Below are positions 25,631 through 34,251 of a DNA stretch of 64,000 bases, in pieces. Position 1 is the first letter of the stretch. Each line of letters opens with the position of its first letter. Source of the DNA: Paenibacillus dendritiformis (GTDB lineage: Bacteria > Bacillota > Bacilli > Paenibacillales > Paenibacillaceae); NCBI RefSeq assembly GCF_021654795.1, contig NZ_AP025344.1:1316501-1380500 (forward strand), read 5' to 3'. Both the position numbers and the translations under genes were made by a program. The notes under the pieces are model-generated. The model did not search any database and was not told where the DNA came from. It saw only the letters and a program-made list of their open reading frames with translations.

Positions 25631-26299
25631 ATGGAGTTACAGCAATTTGCAGTCGTGGGGATGGGCAGATTCGGGTCGAGTCTGGCGCAGGAGCTGGTCG
25701 AGCTTGGCCATCAGGTGTTGGGGATCGACAAGGATGAAGAGGTGGTGTCGGAGATGAACAACGTCTTGACGCACGCCGTCGTTGCCGATGCGGCGGATGA
25801 GGATGTGCTTCGTTCGCTCGGCATCCGTAACTTCGATTGCGCGATTGTCGCGATTGGAAATGATCTGCAGACAAGCATTCTCGTCAGCATCCAAATGAAG
25901 GAGCTTGGCGTCAAAAAAGTGGTGGCCAAAGCCGTCTCGGAGCTGCATGGGCGCGTGCTGGAGCGAATCGGCGTCGATCGGGTCATCTATCCGGAACGGG
26001 ATATGGGGATCCGGGTCGCCCATCAGCTGGTATCGCCGAACCTTCTCGATTATATCGAGTTGTCCAAAGACTACACGATTGCGGAGCTGAGTGTTCCCGG
26101 CAGCTTGTGCGGCAAAACGCTCAAGGATGTCAACCCGAGAGCCCGGTACGGCTGCAGCATCGTGGCGCTGCATAAGCCGAACGGCGTCATTATTGCTCCA
26201 TCGGCCGAGGATGTCCTCCAGGACGAGGACGTCATGGTCGTCATCGGGACGAACGCCCAGATCGATCAATTCGAGGATCAGATCGGGAAGCGCAAGTAG
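25631..26299 (+). CDS. ktrA: KtrA/KtrC regulatory RCK subunit
   Basis: A 222-residue cytosolic gating ring subunit. The N-terminal RCK_N Rossmann domain has G-M-G-R-F-G-S-S-L (10-18) and an acidic residue at the end of beta-2, so it should bind ATP/ADP. The C-terminal RCK_C domain (about 135-220, starting L-S-K-D-Y-T-I-A-E-L-S-V-P) is the part that binds c-di-AMP in characterised KtrA proteins. Together with the riboswitch this gives c-di-AMP control at both RNA and protein level. Placement after ktrB, rather than the ktrA-ktrB order of Bacillus, is worth noting. Confidence 0.92.
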   Translation: MELQQFAVVGMGRFGSSLAQELVELGHQVLGIDKDEEVVSEMNNVLTHAVVADAADEDVLRSLGIRNFDCAIVAIGNDLQTSILVSIQMKELGVKKVVAKAVSELHGRVLERIGVDRVIYPERDMGIRVAHQLVSPNLLDYIELSKDYTIAELSVPGSLCGKTLKDVNPRARYGCSIVALHKPNGVIIAPSAEDVLQDEDVMVVIGTNAQIDQFEDQIGKRK

Positions 26300-26305
26300 A
26301 TACCA

Positions 26306-26340
26306 CAAAGCCCTCCTTGCCATTACGGCGGAGGGCTTTG
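26306..26340. terminator. terminator between ktr operon and zinc-ribbon gene
   Basis: CAAAGCCCTCC pairs perfectly with GGAGGGCTTTG around a 13-base loop. It serves the convergent genes on both sides. Confidence 0.8.
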
Positions 26341-26357
26341 TTATATTCCGGGCAGGA

Positions 26358-27128
26358 TTAGAACAGAATTTTAGTCATGATCAATAAGAGCAGGAAGTAG
26401 CCGCTGAGGCCGGCCAGCATATATACGAAGCGGTTGTTCCGCGACACTTGGGCCTGCTCCAGCGATTCATAGATGGTCATCATGACCGATACGAGCCAGG
26501 CCAGACCGGCTATGGCGAGCGCCAAGGAATAGAATGTCAGCAGCGCAATGATTCCGGCCACTGCATAGATAGGCCCGTAAGGCATCTGCATCGCGGCTAA
26601 TTGCACGAAGAAGGTCTTGGCGTCAAGCTTCCGCCCGCCTTTCCATCGGTTCACGAAGTAGAGCGAGCCGAAGAGGGCGGCCAAGGCGGCGAGATGGAGC
26701 AGCATGAGCTGCAGGAAATACGAAAACGGCAGAGTCGTGCTGCCAAAACCGAACGGCAGGGAGCCGAATATAACCTTCGCAAATTGGTTCAGGAACAGAT
26801 AGCCGAAAAGCGCAAATCCAATTGCGGACGCGGCAGCCCCGATGACGCCGTACCAATAATCGGCTCCCGTCGTCATGTAACTTGCGGCTTGCGGCTCCTT
26901 CATCAGACGGACCACGCGTGCCATATCGATATTCGGCCCGGATGGCCCCGGCGCCTGGACAGGCTCCTGAGGATGACGGGCGGCGAATGGCTGCTCCGCC
27001 GCGGCGGCCGTCTCACGCCGATCCGGCGAGGCTGCAGCGCCTTCCTCCGCCGGCCGCCCGTCCTGGACGCGGCACGTATGTACCTCGTTCTCCTGCAGCG
27101 GTTCGCCGCATCGATTGCATACTTTCAT
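26358..27128 (-). CDS. zinc-ribbon, Yip1-like membrane protein
   Basis: A 256-residue protein with a short zinc-binding start (Cys4-x-x-Cys7, later His17 and Cys19), a Pro/Ala/Glu-rich linker to about residue 85, and five or so membrane helices, which resembles the YIP1 domain layout. There is only half of a normal zinc ribbon, so metal binding is doubtful. AGGAGG lies eight bases before the ATG. The function is unknown. Confidence 0.7.
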   Translation of the reverse strand: MKVCNRCGEPLQENEVHTCRVQDGRPAEEGAAASPDRRETAAAAEQPFAARHPQEPVQAPGPSGPNIDMARVVRLMKEPQAASYMTTGADYWYGVIGAAASAIGFALFGYLFLNQFAKVIFGSLPFGFGSTTLPFSYFLQLMLLHLAALAALFGSLYFVNRWKGGRKLDAKTFFVQLAAMQMPYGPIYAVAGIIALLTFYSLALAIAGLAWLVSVMMTIYESLEQAQVSRNNRFVYMLAGLSGYFLLLLIMTKILF

Positions 27129-27221
27129 CGTATCTACCTCCTAGATTTCCCCATCATGCATGAACATATCGGGTCTCGTGTCTCTCTATATGTAACAAAA
27201 TATGATTCGACACATCCTCCC

Positions 27222-28136
27222 TTATTCCTGCTTCGATTGGACATTCCACCCGGAGGCGGACCGGGCCGTCTCTTCAATGAACCTCCTGGCGGTCAGACTG
27301 AGAGCGGCCTGCTTCGAATAGACAAGCGACGTGATACGCTCCGTCTGGACCAACTCCTTCAAATGAATGGCGACAAGCCCGTTGTCGTCCAGCCATTCGG
27401 AGCGCAAGTATGATTTGGGGAGAAGCGCCGCGGCATGGCAAGGGGACAGCAGGCGGACGATCGCTTCGAAGGAGTCGATCTCCATCCGGATATCGGGCAC
27501 GATGCGGTGGCGACGGAACAGATCGTCGATCAGCTTGCGGTACCAGGTGCCTTTGGAGAACAGCAGCATAGGAAGCCCGTTCAGCCAAGTAATCGAGCCT
27601 GGATTGCCAGAGGCGAGCTCATGCTCCCGCGGCACGACGAGCTCCAAATGGTCGGAGAACAGGGGAAGGCAGACGAGGCTCGGATCGCGGATCGCGTCGG
27701 CAACCAATCCGACATCGACCTTTTGATCGCGGATGAAGGAAATAATCTCGTGCGTCTTGCCGGTTACGGTTTTCAATTGCGCTTCCGGATATTTTTCTAC
27801 AAATAATGAAACAAATAGCGGCAGCGTCGTCTGGAGCGTCGTCAGGCTCGCCCCGATCGTCACGGAGGCATGGCCTTCGATCTTGTAATCCGCAATCGAT
27901 TTCAAGAAATCTAGCTGCCGGTTGCGGATGTCGAGCGCGAATTCATACGTAATCTGGCCGACCCGGGTCAGTTCCAGCCGCTTGCCGTTCCGGATGAACA
28001 GATCGACGCCGAGCTCGCTCTCCAGCTTCGCGATCTGGCGGGAGAGCGCGGGCTGGGACAGGTTGAGACGCTTGGACGCTTGATTCAAGGTGGATAATTC
28101 AACGACGGTAGCGAACGATTCCAGCAGATCGAGCAT
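27222..28136 (-). CDS. LysR-family regulator divergent from sdhCAB
   Basis: A 304-residue LysR protein. The helix-turn-helix spans about residues 16-38 (L-N-Q-A-S-K-R-L-N-L-S-Q-P-A-L-S-R-Q-I-A). The effector domain begins at about 90 (A-S-V-T-I-G-A-S-L-T-T-L). It resembles the CysL/YtlI-type group rather than CcpC. It is transcribed away from sdhCAB across a 330-bp gap and may control that operon, but LysR genes also regulate distant targets. AAGGAGG precedes the ATG. Confidence 0.88.
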   Translation of the reverse strand: MLDLLESFATVVELSTLNQASKRLNLSQPALSRQIAKLESELGVDLFIRNGKRLELTRVGQITYEFALDIRNRQLDFLKSIADYKIEGHASVTIGASLTTLQTTLPLFVSLFVEKYPEAQLKTVTGKTHEIISFIRDQKVDVGLVADAIRDPSLVCLPLFSDHLELVVPREHELASGNPGSITWLNGLPMLLFSKGTWYRKLIDDLFRRHRIVPDIRMEIDSFEAIVRLLSPCHAAALLPKSYLRSEWLDDNGLVAIHLKELVQTERITSLVYSKQAALSLTARRFIEETARSASGWNVQSKQE

Positions 28137-28267
28137 CGGGATTCCTCCTTATGTCACGGAATAAAAAGATAGGATTCCAGATAAATGAAGTGATATGCAT
28201 AAAAGTTATTAAAATTATAAAAACATTGCAATACCATTATAAGAGAAAAAGAGGTAACATGAGAAGT

Positions 28268-28406
28268 GTCACAACTTAGTCACAAGTATGGAGAGCGGTT
28301 ACATGGGCATGACCCAAGAGATTCAGCTGTCATGGAATGATATGGATCGCCCCCGGTTTTGCAAAAATGACAAAATGTTGACGCTTTCGACAGGCACGGG
28401 TAAAAT
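28268..28406 (+). promoter_or_regulatory. sdhCAB promoter region
   Basis: TTGACG (28378-28383) and TAAAAT (28401-28406) are 17 bases apart and form a good promoter 62 bases before sdhC. About 100 bases upstream, GTCACAA occurs twice (28268 and 28279), 11 bases apart, a one-turn direct repeat that a regulator could use. An open frame across this gap lacks family features and I do not annotate it. Confidence 0.6.
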
Positions 28407-28468
28407 GAGGGTTGTTTCAATTACCAAAATCTACTGGTACGTACATGGAAAGGGGAAACGGCACGCTT

Positions 28469-29143
28469 ATGAAACGAGGTTATTTTTACTCGCGGAAGTT
28501 GCATTCGCTTCTCGGGATTATCCCGCTCGGCTTCTTTCTTGTGGAGCATATGCTGACCAACTTCTCGGCATTTGACGGCGGGAAGGAAGCGTTTCAGAGC
28601 AGCGTCAAGATGTTGAATGATCTGCCGCTCATTTTCTTTCTCGAGCTGTTCGGCATCTGGCTTCCGCTTCTGTATCACGGAGTGTATGGACTCTATATCG
28701 CCTATACGGCGAAGAACAACGTAGGGAACTTCAACTACGGGCGCAACGTGGCATTTCTATGGCAGCGGATTACGGGGGTCATCACGTTTATTTTCGTCAC
28801 ATGGCATGTGTTCGAGACGCGCTTCCAGATTACGCTCGGCAATGTAACCCATGAAGAACTGGGCACCCATATGAACGGTATCGTATCTCAGCCGCTCATG
28901 TTCGCCGTCTATATCATCGGGGTGGTTGCGGCGTCGTACCATTTCACGAACGGTCTATGGGCTTTTCTCGTGAGCTGGGGCATCACGATTGGGCCGCGCG
29001 CGCAGAAGGTATCGGCCAAAATTTGCATGGGCTTGTTCGTGATCATGTCCGTTTTGTTCGTACTGTCGCTGATCGGCTTCCGCAGCGAAGAGTTCCAGGC
29101 GGCTTCGGTTATGACGGATACAGTGAAATCGGTTATTGGTTAA
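28469..29143 (+). CDS. sdhC: succinate dehydrogenase cytochrome b558 subunit
   Basis: A 224-residue five-helix membrane anchor of complex II of the Bacillus type, which binds two hemes and reduces menaquinone. Helix-borne His residues are visible in R-K-L-H-S-L-L-G, V-E-H-M-L, Y-H-G-V-Y-G, T-W-H-V-F-E-T and S-Y-H-F-T-N-G-L-W, which fit the four axial heme ligands. The start at 28469 gives the family N-terminus (K-R-G-Y-F-Y-S-R-K-L-H); the ribosome site there (AAAGGGG) is somewhat far. It is the first gene of sdhCAB. Confidence 0.95.
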   Translation: MKRGYFYSRKLHSLLGIIPLGFFLVEHMLTNFSAFDGGKEAFQSSVKMLNDLPLIFFLELFGIWLPLLYHGVYGLYIAYTAKNNVGNFNYGRNVAFLWQRITGVITFIFVTWHVFETRFQITLGNVTHEELGTHMNGIVSQPLMFAVYIIGVVAASYHFTNGLWAFLVSWGITIGPRAQKVSAKICMGLFVIMSVLFVLSLIGFRSEEFQAASVMTDTVKSVIG

Positions 29144-29158
29144 GGGGGAGGACGCATA

Positions 29159-30925
29159 ATGGCTAAACAGAAAATCATCGTCGTCGGCGGCGGTCTCGCC
29201 GGTCTGATGGCTGTCGTAAAAGCAGCGGAGGCAGGCGTTCATGTCGACCTGTTCTCTCTGGTTCCCGTCAAGCGCTCCCACTCCGTATGCGCCCAGGGCG
29301 GAATCAACGGGGCGGTCAACACGAAGGGGGAAGGCGACTCGCCATGGGAGCATTTTGACGATACGGTATACGGCGGGGACTTCCTCGCGAACCAGCCTCC
29401 GGTCAAGGCAATGTGCGAAGCGGCGCCGGGCATCATCCATTTGATGGACCGGATGGGCGTTATGTTCAGCCGCACGCCGGAAGGTCTGCTCGATTTCCGG
29501 CGCTTCGGCGGCACGCAGTATCACCGGACGGCGTTCGCCGGGGCGACCACCGGCCAGCAGCTGCTGTATGCGCTTGACGAGCAGGTGCGCCGTTGGGAAA
29601 CCGCTGGCCTCGTCACCAAATATGAGCATTGGGAATTCCTGTCTGCCGTTATCGATGACGATCAGGTATGCCGCGGCATCACGGCTCAGGATCTCCGCAC
29701 CATGGAGATCAAGTCGTTCGCGGCCGATGCGGTCATCCTCGCGACGGGCGGTCCAGGCATTATTTTCGGCAAGACGACGAACTCGGTCATCAATACCGGA
29801 ACGGCTGCCAGCGCCGTCTATCAGCAGGGCGTTCGCTACGCGAACGGGGAATTCATTCAGATTCACCCGACCGCCATCCCGGGAGACGACAAGCTGCGCC
29901 TCATGTCCGAGTCGGCGCGCGGCGAAGGCGGACGGATCTGGACCTACAAGGACGGCAAGCCATGGTACTTCCTCGAAGAGAAGTATCCGGCCTACGGGAA
30001 CCTCGTGCCGCGTGATATCGCGACTCGGGAAATTTTCCATGTCTGCGTCGATCTGAAGCTCGGCATCAACGGCGAGAACATGGTATACCTCGATCTGTCA
30101 CACAAGGATCCGAAGGAGCTTGATGTCAAGCTCGGCGGGATTATCGAGATTTACGAGAAGTTCATGGGCGACGACCCGCGCAAAATTCCGATGAAGATTT
30201 TCCCGGCGGTCCACTACTCGATGGGCGGCATGTGGGTCGACTACAATCAGATGACGAATATCAAGGGTTTGTTCGCCGCAGGGGAATGCGAATACCAGTA
30301 TCACGGGGCGAACCGTCTCGGCGCCAATTCCCTCCTGTCCGCCATCTTCGGGGGCATGGTCGCGGGGCCGAAGGCCGTGGAATATATACGCGGACTGGAT
30401 AAGTCCGTCGAGGATGTCTCCTCCAGCATATTCGACCGCGAGGTCAAGCTGAGAGCGGATCGCTACGATCGGCTGCTCAAGATGGACGGCAGCGAGAATG
30501 CCTATGTTCTCCATAAAGAGCTGGGCGAATGGATGACGAACAATATGACGGTCGTCCGCTACAATTCGAAGCTGGAAGACACTATCGTGAAGATTAAAGA
30601 GCTGAAACAGCGTTATGCGAACATCAACATGTCGGATACGGCGCGCTGGAACAACCAGGCCGCCAGCTTCACGCGCCAGCTGTGGAACATGCTCGAGCTG
30701 GCCGAAGCGATGACGAAGAGCGCCCTGCTTCGCAACGAGAGCCGCGGCGCGCATTACAAGCCGGACTTCCCTGAACGGAACGACCAGGATTTCCTCAAGA
30801 CGACGATTGCCGCCTGGACCCCGGAAGGACCGGAGATCAGCTACGAAGAGGTAGACGTATCGCTTATTCAACCGCGGAAGCGCGATTATACCACGGATAA
30901 AAAAAGTAAAAAGAAAGGAGAATAA
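29159..30925 (+). CDS. sdhA: succinate dehydrogenase flavoprotein subunit
   Basis: A 588-residue FAD subunit that oxidises succinate to fumarate. G-G-G-L-A-G (10-15) begins the FAD-binding fold, and His41 in R-S-H-S-V-C-A-Q-G-G-I-N is where the family attaches FAD covalently. Substrate residues lie in H-P-T-A-I-P-G-D and in R-G-E-G-G-R. The tail is Lys-rich. GGGGGAGG lies before the ATG, 15 bases after sdhC, and sdhB starts two bases after its stop. Confidence 0.97.
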   Translation: MAKQKIIVVGGGLAGLMAVVKAAEAGVHVDLFSLVPVKRSHSVCAQGGINGAVNTKGEGDSPWEHFDDTVYGGDFLANQPPVKAMCEAAPGIIHLMDRMGVMFSRTPEGLLDFRRFGGTQYHRTAFAGATTGQQLLYALDEQVRRWETAGLVTKYEHWEFLSAVIDDDQVCRGITAQDLRTMEIKSFAADAVILATGGPGIIFGKTTNSVINTGTAASAVYQQGVRYANGEFIQIHPTAIPGDDKLRLMSESARGEGGRIWTYKDGKPWYFLEEKYPAYGNLVPRDIATREIFHVCVDLKLGINGENMVYLDLSHKDPKELDVKLGGIIEIYEKFMGDDPRKIPMKIFPAVHYSMGGMWVDYNQMTNIKGLFAAGECEYQYHGANRLGANSLLSAIFGGMVAGPKAVEYIRGLDKSVEDVSSSIFDREVKLRADRYDRLLKMDGSENAYVLHKELGEWMTNNMTVVRYNSKLEDTIVKIKELKQRYANINMSDTARWNNQAASFTRQLWNMLELAEAMTKSALLRNESRGAHYKPDFPERNDQDFLKTTIAAWTPEGPEISYEEVDVSLIQPRKRDYTTDKKSKKKGE

Positions 30926-30927
30926 CG

Positions 30928-31692
30928 ATGGCGGAAGCAGTGGCATCATCCAAGAAGATCAAGTTCATTGTGACGCGTCAGGATTCGCCTGATGCGGCTC
31001 CTTATACCGAAGAGTTCGAAATTCCGTATCGCCCGAACATGAACGTCATCAGCGCCCTGATGGAGATTCAGCGGAATCCCGTCAATGCGTCGGGCAAAGC
31101 GACGGCCCCGGTCTGCTGGGAATCGAACTGTCTGGAAGAAGTGTGCGGCGCCTGCTCGATGGTCATCAACGGGAAGCCGCGCCAAGCCTGCTCGGCCCTG
31201 ATCGACAAGCTGGAACAGCCGATTCGCCTCGCTCCGATGAAGACGTTCCCGGTCGTGCGCGATCTGGTCATCAACCGGGAACGGATGTTCAATGCGCTGA
31301 AGCGCGTCAAGGCCTGGATTCCGATTGACGGAACATATGATCTGGGGCCGGGACCGCGCATGGCGGAGACGAAGCGGCAATGGGCGTATGAGCTGTCGAA
31401 ATGCATGACCTGCGGCGTATGTCTCGAAGCTTGTCCGAACGTGAATGACAAGACAAGCTTCATCGGGCCGGCGCCGATCTCGCAGGTCCGTCTGTTCAAC
31501 GCCCATCCGACGGGCGAGATGAACAAGGATGAGCGCCTGGAGGCCCTCCTGGACGATGGCGGCATTGAGGGCTGCGGCAACTCGCAGAACTGCGTCCGCT
31601 CCTGTCCGAAGGAGATTCCATTGACGACCTCCATCGCGGAAATGAATAAAGACACAACCAAACTGATGTTCAAGCGCTGGTTCAAAATGTAA
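30928..31692 (+). CDS. sdhB: succinate dehydrogenase iron-sulfur subunit
   Basis: A 254-residue electron-transfer subunit with three clusters: [2Fe-2S] at Cys63, Cys68, Cys73, Cys76 and Cys88 (C-W-E-S-N-C-L-E-E-V-C-G-A-C); [4Fe-4S] at C-M-T-C-G-V-C-L-E-A-C-P (159-170); and [3Fe-4S] at C-G-N-S-Q-N-C-V-R-S-C-P (216-227). It passes electrons from SdhA to the membrane quinone. AAAGGAG within the end of sdhA serves its ATG. A GC-rich terminator follows. Confidence 0.97.
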   Translation: MAEAVASSKKIKFIVTRQDSPDAAPYTEEFEIPYRPNMNVISALMEIQRNPVNASGKATAPVCWESNCLEEVCGACSMVINGKPRQACSALIDKLEQPIRLAPMKTFPVVRDLVINRERMFNALKRVKAWIPIDGTYDLGPGPRMAETKRQWAYELSKCMTCGVCLEACPNVNDKTSFIGPAPISQVRLFNAHPTGEMNKDERLEALLDDGGIEGCGNSQNCVRSCPKEIPLTTSIAEMNKDTTKLMFKRWFKM

Positions 31693-31718
31693 CTAGGGCG
31701 GCGTCAGACATCAGGCCG

Positions 31719-31748
31719 CAGGGCGTCCCGGAACGGGGCGCCCTGTTT
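31719..31748 (+). terminator. sdhCAB terminator
   Basis: CAGGGCG pairs with CGCCCTG and the inner CCCG with CGGG around GAA, followed by TTTGAT. Confidence 0.7.
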
Positions 31749-31879
31749 GATCATCGCCTCGGTATGTGGGGCGTGAGAGGAGGCCACTGCGGAAAAGCGA
31801 GTCGTTATAGGGGGCCAATGCGAAATGCATACTCCCATATCAGCTATAAGGCCCCTGCGCATAAGGAGTGGACGTATGA

Positions 31880-32056
31880 ATCCTGCAAAACTGCAGTATT
31901 TTACTTCTTTGGAGGTTGTTTTTGAAGGAATTCCTGCAAATATACATCATTCCGCCCGTCGAATCTCAAATCCAAGCCTCGAAGCGTAAAAATGATGCCT
32001 TTTTGCAGGATTCGCTTTTTCAACATGGAGCTTCACCGGGAATGCTGCATTTTTGC
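31880..32056. repeat. CTGCA inverted-repeat family, cluster B
   Basis: Copies of the same short palindromes as near 4.4-5.2 kb: AATCCTGCAAAACTGCAG near 31881, GGAATTCCTGCAAATATACA near 31927, CTTTTTGCAGGATTC near 32003 and GAATGCTGCATTTTTGCAG near 32040. Before them, 31749-31880 has only a weak GGGGGCC/GGCCCC pairing. No gene is supported here. Confidence 0.6.
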
Positions 32057-32059
32057 AGT

Positions 32060-32220
32060 ACTGGACTGCAACTGAGGTAATGGAATGGCGACTGGAGTAT
32101 TGGGCCGCAACTGGTAATCGCTTGGTGACAGGAGTATTGGCATGTTCAACCGGGGTATTGGCCAGGTAGCTACAGTACTGGACTGCAACTGGGGTATTGG
32201 CTTGGCCACAGGAGTATGCC
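32060..32220. repeat. degenerate about 20-bp tandem repeat
   Basis: Roughly eight units of 18-21 bases end in a version of GGGGTATTGG (GAGGTAATGG, GGAGTATTGG three times, GGGGTATTGG twice, CAGTACTGG). Several contain GCAACTGG. The minus strand therefore reads a repeated N-T-P-V-A-V-Q-Y-C-like peptide, but unit length varies outside multiples of three, so coding is unlikely. The stretch up to 32397 adds no other feature except the ribosome site of the next gene. Confidence 0.55.
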
Positions 32221-32397
32221 CCGGGAATTGCAGGATGGGCAGCGCAAGATGCTTCCGGCTGCAGGGATAAATTTGACGAATCCGTGAATTTCATGTTTCC
32301 GTAGACAGCAATTTCCTTTATAGTAATGGTAAATATAAGCATCACCTCTGGGGATCACCTTGAGTCTGGAACAGACCGGAGACAGGAGGGAACTTCA

Positions 32398-32787
32398 TTG
32401 CGTAAATCATATGCGAACTGCGAAAGCGGCGCTACGGCATGCTTCCGGATGTTCTTCCCGTACATTAAGGAAGCGGTCGATCAGTGGGATCCTATCGGCC
32501 TGCTGGCGCTGGGCGCCCCATCTGACGAGTACGACAGCCTGTCCTTGCATATTATGCTGCTGTACGCAAAGCGTCCGGAGCCGGATGGCATGGCTGCGCA
32601 ATTGGAGCGATACATGGAGGAGCAATTCGGCCTAGGTCCGGCAGCCATGCCGCCAGAGCGCGCAGAAGTGTGGACGCGAGGCATCCGGACATTTTGTCAG
32701 CGCTTACTTGAAGATGAATGGCTGTACGAGCGGTATGAGGATTGGCGGCTTCACCGCGGACACGGTCATACGACCGAGGTGTGCTGA
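32398..32787 (+). CDS. small DUF1871-like protein
   Basis: A 129-residue acidic soluble protein. The middle reads V-D-Q-W-D-P-I-G-L-L-A-L-G-A-P-S-D-E-Y-D, which resembles the W-D-P-I-x-L-x-x-x-A-P-x-D-E-Y motif of DUF1871-type proteins. A cluster of Trp, Tyr and Arg follows near the C-terminus. Translation probably starts at TTG 32398, eight bases after GGAGG. Function unknown, no operon partner. Confidence 0.65.
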   Translation: MRKSYANCESGATACFRMFFPYIKEAVDQWDPIGLLALGAPSDEYDSLSLHIMLLYAKRPEPDGMAAQLERYMEEQFGLGPAAMPPERAEVWTRGIRTFCQRLLEDEWLYERYEDWRLHRGHGHTTEVC

Positions 32788-32826
32788 CGGCAGCGGGCCC
32801 GCCTGTCTCGAGTTGAGGCAAGACCT

Positions 32827-32861
32827 CTGCCCCCCGGCCGGTGACCGGCATCGGGGGGCAG
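32827..32861. terminator. GC-rich hairpin between convergent genes
   Basis: CTGCCCCCC pairs with GGGGGGCAG, with a further CCGGT/ACCGG hairpin inside. There is no T run, so the terminator function is inferred from its place between two converging genes. Confidence 0.5.
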
Positions 32862-32883
32862 GGCGCGCATGCCGGCTCTCCGG

Positions 32884-34251
32884 TCAGCGGAAGAGCCGCT
32901 TGAGGATATTCAGCCTCCGGGCGGCACTCGGGTAGCGGAAGGAGAAATCGAAGGCGGTCGTCTGATAGAGGACGCTCTTCCGATGGCTGAACGTCTCGAA
33001 GCTGTGAACGCCGTGATAGCTGCCGATTCCGCTCTCGCCGACCCCGCCGAACGGGAGATACGGCGTAGCCAGGTGCATGAGCGTATCATTGATGCAGCCG
33101 CCGCCGAAGGAGATCTGCCGGACGACGCGCTGCTGCAAGGCCCGATCGGCCGTGAACAGATAGAGCGCGAGCGGCTTCGGCCGATCAAGGATCGCTTGCT
33201 CGGCTTCCTCGTATGCTTCGTAAGTGAGAATGGGCAGGATCGGCCCGAATATTTCCTCCTGCATGACCGGCGACGACCAATCCGCCTCCGTCATGACGGT
33301 CGGGGCCATGCGGAGCCGCTGCCGGTCGGATTCGCCGCCGAAGGCGATGCGGCCGTTGTCCAGGAAGCCGTGCAGCCGTTCCCAGTGCCGCTCGCTTACG
33401 ATGGAGGCGTACTCTTCGCTGTCGAGCGGCCGCGGCCCGAAGAATTGGCGGACCGCCTGCTCCAGCTCGCGGATGAGCTCCTCGCGGCGGGATTGATGGA
33501 CATAGACGTAATCCGGCGCGACGCAGGTCTGCCCGGCGTTGGTCCATTTGCCGAAGGCTATTCGTCTGGCCGCGAGCTTCATATCGGCATCATGATGGAC
33601 GATGCAGGGGCTCTTGCCGCCAAGCTCAAGCGTGACCGGAATCAGCCGGGAGGCCGCCGCCTCCATGACCAGCTTGCCGACCGGTACGCTGCCGGTGAAG
33701 AAAATATAATCGAACGGCCAGGTCAACAGCTCCCGAGCCGTCTCGGCGTCGCCTTGCACGACGGTGACATGCCCCGGATCGAACGTCTTCCGGACAAGCC
33801 GTTCCAGCACGGCGCCGGTATGCGGCGTCAGCTCAGACGGCTTCAGCACCGCCGTATTGCCGGCCGCCACGGCGCCGATAAGCGGAGCGAGGGCCAACTG
33901 GAACGGATAATTCCAGGGCGCGATGATGAGCGCGCTGCCGTACGGCTCAGGCATGATGATGCCCCGGCTCCCGAGATGGGTGAGAGCCGTTTTGGCGCGG
34001 CGCGGTTTCGCCCAGCGGCTGACGCGCCGCGCAGCAAGCCGCGCTTCCTCCAGAACGATGCCGATTTCGGTCATGTACGCTTCGGCCGCGCTTTTCCCCA
34101 AATCCCGCCGAAGCGCGGCGGTAATATCCTGTTCCATCTCCCGCACGCGGTCGGCGAGCCGGGCGAGGGCCGCGCGCCGCTCTTTCACGTCACGAGTGCG
34201 CCCTTCACGGTAATACATTTTTTGCATGTCAAGCAGACCCGGATCTGTCAT
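32884..34251 (-). CDS. aldehyde dehydrogenase, class-3-like
   Basis: A 455-residue NAD(P)-dependent aldehyde dehydrogenase. Visible are P-W-N-Y-P-F (Asn114, oxyanion), K-P-S-E (Lys137, cofactor), F-T-G-S-V-P-V-G (188-192 region), general base Glu209 in L-E-L-G-G-K-S-P, and nucleophile Cys243 in N-A-G-Q-T-C-V-A-P-D-Y. The last motif and the length match the ALDH3 group that oxidises fatty or aromatic aldehydes. GAGGAGG is nine bases before the ATG. A 473-codon open frame on the opposite strand is its antisense shadow. Confidence 0.95.
   Translation of the reverse strand: MTDPGLLDMQKMYYREGRTRDVKERRAALARLADRVREMEQDITAALRRDLGKSAAEAYMTEIGIVLEEARLAARRVSRWAKPRRAKTALTHLGSRGIIMPEPYGSALIIAPWNYPFQLALAPLIGAVAAGNTAVLKPSELTPHTGAVLERLVRKTFDPGHVTVVQGDAETARELLTWPFDYIFFTGSVPVGKLVMEAAASRLIPVTLELGGKSPCIVHHDADMKLAARRIAFGKWTNAGQTCVAPDYVYVHQSRREELIRELEQAVRQFFGPRPLDSEEYASIVSERHWERLHGFLDNGRIAFGGESDRQRLRMAPTVMTEADWSSPVMQEEIFGPILPILTYEAYEEAEQAILDRPKPLALYLFTADRALQQRVVRQISFGGGCINDTLMHLATPYLPFGGVGESGIGSYHGVHSFETFSHRKSVLYQTTAFDFSFRYPSAARRLNILKRLFR

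Noticed and set aside
28288..28575. 95-codon frame before sdhC
   Set aside because: It crosses the sdh promoter and the sdhC start in another frame, has no family features and begins at an ATG without a ribosome site.
31947..32345. 132-codon minus-strand frame with repeated A-N-T-P-V-A-V-Q-Y
   Set aside because: The peptide repeat mirrors the degenerate 20-bp DNA repeat and the palindromes; unit lengths are not multiples of three.
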